The notes: a model not told the origin generated them from the letters alone. DNA of 64,000 nucleotides from Candidatus Hepatincola sp. Av (GCA_023518375.1 CP068450.1:1054001-1118000); one strand, 5' to 3'. Counted from the first letter of the stretch, positions 37,753 through 47,390 are shown. A program made the numbers and translations.

Positions 37753-37935
37753 ATGTTTTTTATGTTAATTAATAAAAAAACAACTAAAATAAAAGACAAT
37801 ATATTATATTTTTAATATAATCAAATAATCATCAATAACCATTAAATTATCTAAACTACCGAACTTAGCTTTTGTTAAAATGGCTTCTTATTTTTCTTCT
37901 TCTTAATAATATTAGTATTATTAAATTGCTGGTAT
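37753..37935 (+). repeat. ~180-bp direct repeat, copy 2
   Basis: Near-identical second copy of 37076-37255. Differences are mainly single bases and a shortened AATATT run near the end. Confidence 0.85.
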
Positions 37936-38905
37936 TAAAGAATATTGGTATTACAAAAGGATACTTACAATATTTTTTTACAACTGTTGGTTGTTAATTA
38001 ATACAATAATATAAAAGTATAAAGCTACATAAAAATATACAAATATAAGAGTGTAGATAGTTAATAAACATAAACAATGTAAGAGTATAAATTGTTCTGC
38101 AGATTAAAGTATACAGGTATCAGATTAAAATACCTGTAATAAAGTTACACCGCTAGCTTTTAATTAACATATAACTTGTGAGTGTAACTCTAAGGTGGTT
38201 AGTGTAGCTCTAAGTTCATGATAAAACTTAGGCTTTTAATACTTTTTAATAACTTAGTTTTTTTAAACTTGTTGGTATAAAAATAAATAATTGCAATAGT
38301 CTTTATACCACTAATTATTAATGAATATAAAAACCTAAAAATATTGGTATCATAAAAATATTTGTTATGGTTTTTACAACTGTTGGTTGTTTAATTAATA
38401 TAACAATATAAAAGTAGCAGGTATCACAATAGAATATTTACAATAGCTTTTACACTGTTAATTATATAATTAATATAAAAGCATAAAAATATACCATATA
38501 AGAGGTGTATGTATTCTTAATTAACATAATAAAGCATAAAAATCTTAGTATTCAACAAAATAGCCGTAATAGAGTTGCCCCAGTTAGTTATTAATATAAA
38601 AGAAGAAAGATAGTAAGTATTAAGATACATTGTTGCTAAAATTTATTGGTATCACAATAGAATACTTGGCAATAGGCTTTACCTTATTAATGATGTAATT
38701 AATATAAAAATATAAAAGAATAGAAATTGTAGGTATTAAAATATGTTGATATCACATTAAAATACCACAATAGCTTTATAGCACTAGTTATTAATTAATG
38801 TATAGTTTGTGTGAAGATAATCAACGCTCTTTAGATTCACAAGCAAGCATATTAGTTATTTAGTAACATAAAAATTGTTACTAAATCTAGTAAAGCTATT
38901 AGCTT

Positions 38906-38967
38906 AGCCTAAGGATATTGATAAACCTTAGGCTGTATAAGTTGGTTTTAATTAATATACAACTTAT
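38906..38967. repeat. paired stem-loops in the array
   Basis: AGCCTAAGG pairs with CCTTAGGCT (38906-38934), directly followed by ATAAGTTG pairing with CAACTTAT (38937-38967, loop with TTAATTAA). The same pair recurs from 39551, showing that a two-hairpin module was duplicated. Confidence 0.75.
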
Positions 38968-40182
38968 GAGGATAACTAAAATTGCAAGTTTAATTCCTTT
39001 AGATTTCTAGTTATTAATTAATAACCAACTTGTTACTATAATAGGCTTCTTTATTTAGCAGAAGCCATGCAAAGTCCTTAATATTAACATAAAAATTGTT
39101 AATCTAACGGCAAAAGCATTATTAGACTTTTACCAAATGAGTTATGAATTAACTTAAACTTTTTGTGCTAAATGCTACCATGCTATCTTAGTAGCTTGAG
39201 GCAAGTTATTAATTAAATATATAGCTTGTGAGTATCACTCACATATAGATTATAGCTGGCACGAATGGCTATTAATTAATGAAGGTACAACTTGTTAATT
39301 TAACTCTAAGTAGTTAGCTTAGTGCTAAGTATTATTGTAAATATCTTAGTTTAATAATACACAACATTTAGTATCAATGTTATTACTATTACCCTAAATA
39401 AATTTACCTACTTAGGCTTAATACATTAATTATTAACTTAGTTTTTTATTAAATTACTTGGTATAACAATCAATAATTGAAATAGGCTTTACCTTATTAG
39501 TTATTAACTAATATAAAAATTGTTACTAAATCTAGTAAAGTTATTAGCTTAGCCTAAGTATATTGATAAACCTTAGGCTGTATAAGTTGGTTTTAATTAA
39601 CATACAACTTATTAAGATAACCGTAACGGTTAACTTAGCTCTAAGTTCATGATGAAACTTAGACTGTTTTTAATACATAACATCTGATTATAGATGTTAG
39701 TACTGTTGCCTAAATACATTTATATACTTAGGCTGTTAATACTTAAGAATAACTTAGTTTTTTATTAAATTACTTGGGGGAATTAATTGATAAATTACTT
39801 GGTTATAAACTAGTATTATTAAATTTTTTAGATATATAATTGTCTTTTATTTTGATTATTTTAGCTATTTTACTTATTAATTAGCATAAAAAACATAAAA
39901 ACAATAAAAATTTATTGTTTTATCAGTAAAGCTATTATACCAGCCTAAGGTATTGTTTATTACTATCATGGGCTATTACACCGCCTTAAAATAGGTAAAT
40001 CCTTAGGCTATTAAGGTGTATTAATAACTTAATTGTTAGCAAATTACTTAACTAGCAATTAGGGTTATTAAAATTTTTAAAATAATATTGGCTAAAGCCT
40101 CTGGCTTAGATGTTATTTCTAATAAAGATGTATTTTACTTTTTTTACTTGTACTTACAAGTAAAGGGGAAAAACTCGCCCTA

Positions 40183-41493
40183 GTGTTTTTGAAAACAAAG
40201 GCAAGATTCCCTGTAAGCCAACGAATCCCTAACAATCATAAAAAAGGAAAAAAAATTAAAATGAAAGTTACTAATCATAAAAAAATCTATAACCATAAAA
40301 TTCATCAATCTAATTACCAACCTGTTAATCAGTTTACTATTTATAATAATGAAGATACCACCTTACCACCGCAACCTATTGAAGCTGTTTGCCAGTCCAC
40401 TAATAAAGATACACCTCAAACTGCACTTCAAACCACTAACCGATATATTAATCAGGCTATTCCTCAAACTACTCAACAACCTACTAATAAGGCTACTCTA
40501 CAACAGCATAAATCTCATCAGTCTACTCCGCTATATATACAATACGAAGAAGAAGGCATAGCAAGTCAGGTTATGCAACAATCTAGTAATCAGGCTACTC
40601 ACCAGCCTAATTACCAGCCGTATTATTTGCAAAATCATAATATGTTTGCTACTACAGATGCTATTGATGAAGTCTTAAATGCTCGTTACAATGATTTATC
40701 TAGTTTGTCCAATAATCCTGCTTATTACTATAATGGTATAGTTTTACACACCATAGAAAACGCCACTGATACTTGGTATCCGCCCGCTAAGGCAGAGGAT
40801 ACTGGTAGAGTATCTTTTTCTTATTTACGGAAAGATATTACCTATGGCGTTAGTAATCCTATATGGGGAACTAACAACCCAGATATTTTTACCCATGGTT
40901 ATATTTTCTCTCCATGTAATGCTAGTAATTATCAGGGGCTATGCTTTTATCCTATAGATGGTTTTACTTATAATAGAGCTTATTGCGGTTGTGGTGCCAC
41001 CGAGGAACTAACTCCGGAAAATTCTAATTGTGAGGGGCTAACTAATTTAGGTAGTTGTGCTTCCATGGGCGTGCTTACGGCTCAACAGTTTCTAAATGCT
41101 TATACCGAAAATAATAGCGAAAGACCTACCTTAAACCAAAGTAAGATGTGTTCTTTTAATGCTTCATCTCAAGCCGCTTTTTACCAAGGTATGCAGGTAA
41201 TTTTACAAATGCAAACTGCCAACTACGATCATCTAGTGAATAATGAATTAGTTGTGAAACAATGGCGGGGCTTAGCTGCAGATCTTATTCCTATTGAAGC
41301 CTTTTTTTGTTTAAAAACTGCTACCGGAGGTTTTGTTGATAACAAGTCCAAAGGTGCAGCCTTAAACCTACGAGATGCCTACTACAGAGCCTCTGGTAGG
41401 TTTTTACATGTGGTTTCTATAGATAATGAAATAATAACCAGTGGTGATACCTCTACTTACTTACAACCTTTCAAAATTGTAGAGTTGGATTAG
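40183..41493 (+). CDS. halovibrin-like (HvnA/HvnC) protein with Q/N/T-rich N-terminus
   Basis: Residues ~155-436 resemble the halovibrin family as I recall it: VLNARYNDL, GRVSFSYLRKDITYG, HGYIFSPCNAS, LCFYPIDGFTYNRAYCGCG, VLTAQQFLNAY, CSFNASSQAAFYQGMQVIL, LIPIEAFF and ALNLRDAYYRASGRFLHVV. Vibrio fischeri HvnA and HvnB were described as secreted NAD-glycohydrolases. The first ~150 residues are unusual: rich in Gln, Asn, Thr and His with repeated NQAT/TNKAT words, and no signal peptide is evident. A GTG at 40183 or an ATG at 40261 may start it; both have purine-rich upstream sites. It lies isolated beside the hairpin array. A secreted effector or toxin role is inferred. Confidence 0.7.
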   Translation: MFLKTKARFPVSQRIPNNHKKGKKIKMKVTNHKKIYNHKIHQSNYQPVNQFTIYNNEDTTLPPQPIEAVCQSTNKDTPQTALQTTNRYINQAIPQTTQQPTNKATLQQHKSHQSTPLYIQYEEEGIASQVMQQSSNQATHQPNYQPYYLQNHNMFATTDAIDEVLNARYNDLSSLSNNPAYYYNGIVLHTIENATDTWYPPAKAEDTGRVSFSYLRKDITYGVSNPIWGTNNPDIFTHGYIFSPCNASNYQGLCFYPIDGFTYNRAYCGCGATEELTPENSNCEGLTNLGSCASMGVLTAQQFLNAYTENNSERPTLNQSKMCSFNASSQAAFYQGMQVILQMQTANYDHLVNNELVVKQWRGLAADLIPIEAFFCLKTATGGFVDNKSKGAALNLRDAYYRASGRFLHVVSIDNEIITSGDTSTYLQPFKIVELD

Positions 41494-41792
41494 TTTGCAA
41501 CCAGTAATTATTTAATATACTGTTTTTTCTATTTTCTTTAAGGATCTTACTAAACTAATATTAACAGTTAAACAAGTGTTAGTTTTCATACCTTGGCTTA
41601 TGGTTGAATTCCTTAATTCTACTATGTATAAGTGGTGGTAGTATCCCTAATTCATGAGGTGGGAGTCAGGGAAAATAATCATCAAACTCATCAGGATTAT
41701 AGTATATGATTATAGTATATATATATTCTGCTTGTCCTTCGGTAGTATTTGAGGATCCATTTTATATTACTTTTTGTTGGAAATGCCAGAAA
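41494..41792. other. gap between halovibrin-like gene and dnaX
   Basis: 299 bases between two convergent genes. A tandem word ATTATAGTATATGATTATAGTATAT is near 41698. No gene or strong terminator is seen. Confidence 0.35.
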
Positions 41793-43553
41793 TTAGCTTA
41801 CTTTCTTAGCATTAGGGAAAATAGATGTTACTGTTTTAGTAAGTTCAGTTTCACTCATAGATTGTGAATTAGAGCTAGGGGATACTTCTTGGTTAGAACC
41901 CACCTTAACTTCCCTAACCGTGTTATTAGTTTTGCTAGTTAACTCGCTTTCTAAACCCATGTTATTAGGTGTTCCTTTAACTTCCATTGCCGTAAGGTTA
42001 TTATTCACTGCACTTGCTACTTCAACTGGTGGAGTCTCTACTTTAGCTACTTCCTCAAAAAGGTTGTTACTATTGCTACTTGCTAAGTTATGGGTAGTTT
42101 CAACTACAGGTGGTATTGCGGTTGGGCTAACTTTGGCTATAGGGGTATCATACTCTTTTTTTAGAAAGATTTCATCTCGGGCACTTAGCTTATTAGTATC
42201 TGTATTAGAAGTTGAGGTTTTAGTATTGGTGTGATTAGTATGGTGGTTAGAGCTACTGGTAACAGCATTAGCATCATCTACATCATTAGGCTTATCATAA
42301 AAATGTTTATTCTGATAGCTAGATAAAGTATTAGCACCACTAGCACCAACCTTAGTACCACTAGCATCTGGAATGGTAACAGTAGTAGGATTATTTTGCA
42401 GTTCAGGATTTTGGTTAATAAAGTTAATAATTTTATCAACATCACCTAAGGAATTTACTAAAGAGAGTTTTGCCATTACCATACGAGCAGTATTAATAGG
42501 AATAATAGCTTTTTGTAATTCTTCTAAACCTTTTAGTAATACTTGCCAAGTTTTTATTAACACTGGTAGCGATGTTTGGGTAGCAATTTTATTAGAGCTT
42601 TCAGCCTCAAATTCCGATAAACTAACAGGAGCCTTACCTAAAACCTTACACATGGTTACATTATGGCAAATTTCTAGTAAATCTTCAAATAATAAAGATA
42701 ATTCAATCCCCTTGTTATACTGTTGTTCTAACAAATTAAAGCTGTTATTTTCTTTATTTTGTAAAATAGCTGCAAACAGATTATATATTTCTTCAATAGA
42801 ACCTTGCCCTAACATGTTAGCTACATTTTCAGCATTTATTACATCTGCATAAACAATGGCTTGGTCTAATAAAGAAAGGCTATCTCTAGCTGAACCATTA
42901 GCCGCTTTTGCTAATAAAAAAAGCCCAGCATCATTGTAGTTGATATTTTCTTGCTTACAGATATTAGCTAAGTTATTAGCTAACGCATCAATGGTAATTC
43001 GTTGTAAATCAAACCTTTGGCAACGGGAAAGTACGGTAATAGGAACTTTACGAATTTCTGTAGTAGCAAAAATGAATTTTAAACGAGGTGGCGGTTCTTC
43101 TAAAGTTTTTAATAAAGCATTAAAAGCATTTTTTGAAAGCATATGAACTTCATCTATAATAAAAACCTTATACCTAGCCGAAACAGGATTATATTTTGCA
43201 TTTTCAATAATGCCTCGTACATCATCAACTCCTGTTCTGGAAGCTGCGTCCATTTCAATAATATCCATATGCCGATCTTCGGTAATTGATACACAATTTT
43301 CGCAAACGCCACAAGGATTTAAAGTAATATCACCTTTACCATCTTTACCAATACAGTTTAAGGCCTTAGCAATAATTCTGGCCGTAGTAGTTTTACCTAC
43401 ACCTCTTACACCTGTTAGCATAAAAGCATGGGCAATACGGTTTAAACTAAAAGCATTTTGTAGTGTTGTAACTAAGGCCTCTTGCCCAATGAGGTCTTGC
43501 ACGGTTTGAGGGCGGTATTTTCTAGCAAGATTGATGTAAGTAGTGATAGGCAT
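41793..43553 (-). CDS. dnaX: DNA polymerase III subunits gamma/tau
   Basis: Clamp-loader ATPase. Walker A: GVRGVGKTTTARIIAKALNC. The zinc-binding module follows (NPCGVCENC). Walker B/sensor: VFIIDEVHMLSKNAFNALLKTLEEPPP. Domain III extends to ~365. The remaining ~220 residues are low-complexity (Ser/Thr/Asn/Val) and poorly conserved. An A7 run at codons 464-466 (minus strand, 42156-42162) could permit a -1 shift to an early stop, giving a shorter gamma-like form. The 4.5S RNA gene lies just upstream, a typical alphaproteobacterial neighbour. ybaB-recR, often downstream, are elsewhere. Confidence 0.95.
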   Translation of the reverse strand: MPITTYINLARKYRPQTVQDLIGQEALVTTLQNAFSLNRIAHAFMLTGVRGVGKTTTARIIAKALNCIGKDGKGDITLNPCGVCENCVSITEDRHMDIIEMDAASRTGVDDVRGIIENAKYNPVSARYKVFIIDEVHMLSKNAFNALLKTLEEPPPRLKFIFATTEIRKVPITVLSRCQRFDLQRITIDALANNLANICKQENINYNDAGLFLLAKAANGSARDSLSLLDQAIVYADVINAENVANMLGQGSIEEIYNLFAAILQNKENNSFNLLEQQYNKGIELSLLFEDLLEICHNVTMCKVLGKAPVSLSEFEAESSNKIATQTSLPVLIKTWQVLLKGLEELQKAIIPINTARMVMAKLSLVNSLGDVDKIINFINQNPELQNNPTTVTIPDASGTKVGASGANTLSSYQNKHFYDKPNDVDDANAVTSSSNHHTNHTNTKTSTSNTDTNKLSARDEIFLKKEYDTPIAKVSPTAIPPVVETTHNLASSNSNNLFEEVAKVETPPVEVASAVNNNLTAMEVKGTPNNMGLESELTSKTNNTVREVKVGSNQEVSPSSNSQSMSETELTKTVTSIFPNAKKVS

Positions 43554-43587
43554 TAGTAAGAAATTTCAGCTAAATACGTTTAAAAAT

Positions 43588-43672
43588 GACAAGCTGACCT
43601 ACCCAGAACTAATACAGCTGCTTTGTTTCCAACCTGACTGGGTTTTCAGCCTGTGTATCCAACTTGTCCCCC
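43588..43672 (-). ncRNA. ffs: bacterial small SRP RNA (4.5S RNA)
   Basis: The minus strand begins GGGGACAAGTTGG and ends CAGCTTGTC, so GACAAGTTG pairs with CAGCTTGTC to close one long hairpin. The apical part contains the SRP hallmark GTCAGGTTGGAAACAAAGCAGC, cited here by its parts: GTCAGG on one side, GGAA, and AAGCAGC on the other, forming the Ffh-binding internal loops. TATAAT lies just upstream (43675-43680), and T5 follows the 3' end. Length ~85 nt is slightly short. It lies 35 bases before dnaX, the usual alphaproteobacterial site. It pairs with Ffh to target membrane proteins. Confidence 0.88.
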
Positions 43673-43674
43673 AC

Positions 43675-43680
43675 ATTATA
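43675..43680 (-). promoter_or_regulatory. -10 element of ffs
   Basis: A perfect TATAAT lies a few bases before the predicted 5' end of the SRP RNA. The -35 region is T-rich without a clear consensus hexamer. Confidence 0.6.
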
Positions 43681-43872
43681 ACACAGACAAAATAGAAAAT
43701 AAATATTAAATGATATAATGGAATTATTGTCTTGGCATTTCTAAATTTTATTATTTCACAGAAAATAAGTATAGTAGCTAATGTAAAGGTTAGTTTGCTA
43801 TATTAATGGAATTGTAAAACTTCACTTATTTCTTTATAATATTAATTAGTATAATATGGAATAAAAATAATT
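43681..43872. other. divergent promoter region of ffs and ParB-like gene
   Basis: AT-rich region with no gene. It must hold promoters for the ffs RNA (minus) and the ParB-like gene (plus). A TATAATATGG word lies just upstream of the plus-strand gene. Confidence 0.35.
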
Positions 43873-45222
43873 ATGAATACTCATAATACTATTAGTAAGC
43901 ATAAAACCATAACCGTGGATATAAAGAACTTATTATTAAAAGAAGATAATTTGAGGCATGGTTATAAAGTATCTTCGCAGCAGGAAGTAATAAATTGGTT
44001 TATTAAGAATCATAAAAAAGGACAGAAACATTATCTGCGAGAATTAATTAAAGATATTATAGATTACGAAGGGTTAATGGAATCTCCTTATGTTTATCAG
44101 TTAGAAAATGGGCGATATGAAGTTATTGATGGCAATACACGTGTATGTTGTTTAAAACTTATGATAGATAGCAACCTAATGTTAGAAGAAGATAGTTTAT
44201 TTAATAAAACAATATTAGATAACTTATTAATGGGTTCCTCATTTTCTTCTAAACTTTCTAAACTTTCTAATAATATTGATGTTTTATTAATTGAAGATAA
44301 GCAAGATATTGATGAAATAATTAAAAGAAAGCATATAGCTGGTCATAACAAACAAGTTGGAATAGGTCCAAAGGCACAATCTATATATACTGAAGATTGG
44401 TTCACCCAAATACTGAAATACTATGATGATGATGATACCCCGATATCTAAATATTTATGGGAAAAATATTTAAACACAAAAGGTGCAACATTAAAAACTG
44501 GGGTGAAAATTAATAAAAATAATAAATTGGAATCTATATCGGATGTAGATACGGTAAGACAAAATATTCAAAAATTAGCAATAGCCATATATAAGTCCCC
44601 AGAAAGAGGGCAAGTAAAGACTGATTATATGCAGAATTTGATAAATCATACCTTACCAGAAGATGCTCCTATAAATAAAAATACTAGCTTTAATTTTAAT
44701 GGTAGCAGTAAAGATGAGGCCAAATCATCTACAAAGGAAAAGAGAATACATAATAAACCTGTTGCTTATGATGGGATTAAAGATAAAGTATCCTTTGCAC
44801 AAGCTCTAACAAAGTGGATGCGATTACTACAAGGGCATCATAGCACTCCATTGTATAATATACTTAAAGATTTTGAACAATTGAATGATAATGGCTTCTT
44901 ACAAAATAGACAATTAAAGTATATCCCTATTGCAAACGTTAGGCTAATATTAGATTCTATTGCCCATCTAGTATTAGAAAAGCCAAAAACAAAAGGTACT
45001 AATTTAAAAGACTTAACAGATATTTTAAGCAAGATGAATAATAATAATGACATAAAGCTTAATATTAATAAATTTCATACTCATAATGATTTAAATGATT
45101 ATGCTCATGGTAGGGAAAATCTGAGTAAAGAGCATAACTTTTATACAGAAATTGGGTACTATAAAGAGTTAATAGATTTGTTAATCAATTATATTCATGA
45201 AGGTCGAAAAATATCACTTTAA
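43873..45222 (+). CDS. ParB/Srx-fold protein of unknown role
   Basis: The N-terminal ~100 residues show a ParB-like nuclease/CTPase fold signature: LLLKEDNLRHGY, then YQLENGRYEVIDGNTRVCCLKLM with the DGNxR motif at 86-90. Unlike chromosomal ParB there is no HTH partition domain. The middle is charged, and the C-terminus has helices (IANVRLILDSIAHLVLE, ELIDLLINYIHEG) around HNDLNDYAHG. Length 449. A Dam-like methylase gene follows 117 bp later on the same strand, so the two may form a DNA modification or defence unit (inference). I do not recognise a named family for the whole protein. Confidence 0.6.
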   Translation: MNTHNTISKHKTITVDIKNLLLKEDNLRHGYKVSSQQEVINWFIKNHKKGQKHYLRELIKDIIDYEGLMESPYVYQLENGRYEVIDGNTRVCCLKLMIDSNLMLEEDSLFNKTILDNLLMGSSFSSKLSKLSNNIDVLLIEDKQDIDEIIKRKHIAGHNKQVGIGPKAQSIYTEDWFTQILKYYDDDDTPISKYLWEKYLNTKGATLKTGVKINKNNKLESISDVDTVRQNIQKLAIAIYKSPERGQVKTDYMQNLINHTLPEDAPINKNTSFNFNGSSKDEAKSSTKEKRIHNKPVAYDGIKDKVSFAQALTKWMRLLQGHHSTPLYNILKDFEQLNDNGFLQNRQLKYIPIANVRLILDSIAHLVLEKPKTKGTNLKDLTDILSKMNNNNDIKLNINKFHTHNDLNDYAHGRENLSKEHNFYTEIGYYKELIDLLINYIHEGRKISL

Positions 45223-45339
45223 GATTCCAATTAAGCCCTAAGGAATATCTAGGAATAAAATGGCCACATAAAAAAAGAAAAACTCTGCTGGCCTTAGTTC
45301 TTAAAATCTTATATCATATCATTATAAGCAATTTTTTTT
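45223..45339. other. gap between ParB-like and Dam-like genes
   Basis: 117 bases. GGCCA (45262) and TGGCC (45290) could form a small stem. No poly-T follows, so read-through between the two genes is possible. Confidence 0.3.
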
Positions 45340-46176
45340 ATGAAATATGGTGTTAAAATGAACTACTCCCCACTACGTTATCCCGGTAGTAAAAATAAAT
45401 TTTACCCTATAGTAAAAAATTATATGAAATTATGTAACATTTCTACAAACACCTCATACGCAGAACCTTATGCTGGTGGAGCTTCTGTAGCTTTAAGATT
45501 ATTGCTAAACAATGAAGTATCAGAAATCCATATCAATGATTTTGATAAAGCAATTTATAGTTTCTGGTATAGCATTATAAACAACACTATACCGTTTTTA
45601 GATAAAATAGAAAATACACCTGTTGATATAGCTAATTGGAGTCATCAAAAGGAAATATTAAAAACATCAAAAGATATTTTATTACTTGGTTTTGCCGTAT
45701 TCTATTTAAACCGTACTAATTTTTCAGGTATCATAAAAGGTGGCCCGATTGGGGGATTAAAGCAAGATAGGGAATACAAAATTAATTGTAGATTTAATAA
45801 AGCTAATTTAATAAATAAAATAGAAACAATAGCATCACTAAAAAAGAAAATTAAAGTTTATAATTTAGATGCTATAACTTTTATTAAACAAATAGACCAA
45901 AAAAGCAATTGTTTTTTATATATAGATCCGCCTTATTACAATAAAGGTAAAGAACTCTATATGAATTTTTATAAAGAAGAGGACCATAAGAAATTAAATG
46001 AAATTGTTAGCACTATAAAAAACCATTGGTTATTATCATATGATAAATGTGATTTTATAGAAGCACTATATAAGAATTTTACAACAGAAACTAAACCTTT
46101 ATTTTATAGTGCTGGATATAAAAAAATAGGTAACGAATTATTAATTAGCAAGAATTTACCTATAACGTTATACTAG
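45340..46176 (+). CDS. DNA adenine methyltransferase, D12/Dam class
   Basis: N6-adenine DNA methyltransferase of the alpha group. Motif order: SAM-binding region LRYPGSKNKFYPIV, motif I YAEPYAGGASVAL, FYLNRTNFSGIIKGGPIGG, and the catalytic DPPY at residues 196-199 (YIDPPYYNKGKELY). Length 278 (272 if it starts at the ATG at 45358, which aligns better with the family). Neither start has a strong ribosome site. Recognition sequence is unknown; GATC is one option. No restriction endonuclease is adjacent; the preceding ParB-like gene is the only partner. Confidence 0.9.
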   Translation: MKYGVKMNYSPLRYPGSKNKFYPIVKNYMKLCNISTNTSYAEPYAGGASVALRLLLNNEVSEIHINDFDKAIYSFWYSIINNTIPFLDKIENTPVDIANWSHQKEILKTSKDILLLGFAVFYLNRTNFSGIIKGGPIGGLKQDREYKINCRFNKANLINKIETIASLKKKIKVYNLDAITFIKQIDQKSNCFLYIDPPYYNKGKELYMNFYKEEDHKKLNEIVSTIKNHWLLSYDKCDFIEALYKNFTTETKPLFYSAGYKKIGNELLISKNLPITLY

Positions 46177-46293
46177 GCATAACTAAAGTGTTGCTAATAC
46201 ACATTACATATTTATTTTCCCTTAACTATATAGGTACTCCCCTCATTTAAAAAAAACAGCCTTTTCCTAATTAGTATAAATACACCACAACCC

Positions 46294-47373
46294 CTAAGAC
46301 TTATTCATACCCTGCTGTTTCGGTACACGCAGGCTAGTAGATTTTAACTGCCCACAGGCTGCTAAGATATCATTGCCTCTGGTAGTTCTTACATTAACTG
46401 TAAAACCTGCATTAATTAAATATTGCCCAAAATTACGAATATCTTGGTCGGCTGTACTAGCAAAATTAGAGCCTTGCCAAGCATGAAAGGGAATAAGATT
46501 AATTTTACAAGGTAATCTTTTAGCTAGTGCTAACAGTTCTTTAGCATGTTCTAGGGTATCGTTGATGTTCTTTATCATGATATATACTAAAGTAATTCTT
46601 TTAGTGTTTGAGGTTTCATAGTATTTTTTAGCTGCTTCTAAAACCTCATTAATTGAAAAACGGTTATTAATTGGCATAATGGTATTCCGCAACGCATCAT
46701 TGGGAGCATGTAAAGAAATAGAAAGGTTTACGGGAATATCTTGGGCTAATTCTTTAATTTTAGGAACAATTCCACAAGTAGATAAAGTAATTTTTCTACG
46801 GGAAATAGCTAAACCTTCAGGGTTATTAAAAATAGCAATACTTTTTTTAACCTCTTTGTAGTTTTGTAATGGTTCTCCCATACCCATAAACACAATATTA
46901 GTAATTTGCCGATTTTCACCAACTCGGTGGTTATAGTCCTTTAGTAAGTCTTTAATTAACATTACTTGCCCAAGTATTTCGCCACAGGTGAGGTTTCTTA
47001 CCATAGGTTGGGTACCAGTATTGCAAAAAGTGCAACCCATATTACAACCAACCTGCGTTGAAATACAAATAGTACCCCGTTCACTACTTGGAATATAAAC
47101 AGCTTCAATCTCTTTGCCATCTTGCAACGCTAACAAATATTTAATAGTGTTATCGGCTGATTGTTGTTGTGCTATTATCTTAGGACGTGCTATGTTGTAA
47201 TTTTCGGCTAACTTTGCTTGTAGTTCTTTGCCTAATGAAGGCATTGCCGCAAAAGAAGTTGCTCCTTTGTTGTATAAAAAATGCCAAATTTGCTTTGCCC
47301 GAAAAGGTTTTGCTGGCAAGGCAATAATTCTTGCTTGTAGTTCCTCAAATGTAAGGTTTAATAAGTTTTCCAT
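46294..47373 (-). CDS. rlmN: dual-specificity 23S rRNA/tRNA adenine-C2 methyltransferase RlmN
   Basis: Radical SAM enzyme methylating A2503 of 23S rRNA and A37 of some tRNAs. The cluster-binding cysteines C110, C114 and C117 lie in QVGCNMGCTFCNTG. NIVFMGMGEPLQN, VNLSISLHAPND and RGNDILAACGQL follow, with the mechanistic Cys at 340. Length 359. It lies 17 bp downstream of kdsB on the same strand. Confidence 0.96.
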   Translation of the reverse strand: MENLLNLTFEELQARIIALPAKPFRAKQIWHFLYNKGATSFAAMPSLGKELQAKLAENYNIARPKIIAQQQSADNTIKYLLALQDGKEIEAVYIPSSERGTICISTQVGCNMGCTFCNTGTQPMVRNLTCGEILGQVMLIKDLLKDYNHRVGENRQITNIVFMGMGEPLQNYKEVKKSIAIFNNPEGLAISRRKITLSTCGIVPKIKELAQDIPVNLSISLHAPNDALRNTIMPINNRFSINEVLEAAKKYYETSNTKRITLVYIMIKNINDTLEHAKELLALAKRLPCKINLIPFHAWQGSNFASTADQDIRNFGQYLINAGFTVNVRTTRGNDILAACGQLKSTSLRVPKQQGMNKS

Positions 47374-47390
47374 AGTTACAGAACAATAAG

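Larger units (their letters stand above)
36980..40182. repeat. 3.2-kb gene-free array of direct repeats and stem-loops
   Basis: No open reading frame of note occurs on either strand. A ~180-base segment at 37076-37255 recurs at 37753-37935. A phrase with CTAAATCTAGTAAAG ... TTAGCTTAGCCTAAG recurs at 38866 and 39515. Perfect hairpins are scattered: CTAAGTT/AACTTAG at 37706, 38210 and 39641; AGCCTAAGG/CCTTAGGCT at 38906, 39942 and (one pair shorter) 39551; ATAAGTTG/CAACTTAT at 38937. TTAATTAA words are frequent in loops and spacers. It looks like a decayed tandem array, possibly structural or regulatory. I saw no DnaA boxes that would support an origin. Confidence 0.8.

Noticed and set aside
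36980-40182. CRISPR array
   Set aside because: Repeats differ in length and spacing, hairpin types are mixed, there are no uniform spacers and no cas genes.
36980-40182. Replication origin
   Set aside because: No TTATCCACA-type DnaA boxes were seen and none of the usual alphaproteobacterial origin neighbours flank it. AT-richness alone is not enough.
45262-45294. Terminator between the ParB-like and Dam-like genes
   Set aside because: Only a five-base stem with a long A-rich loop and no T-run.
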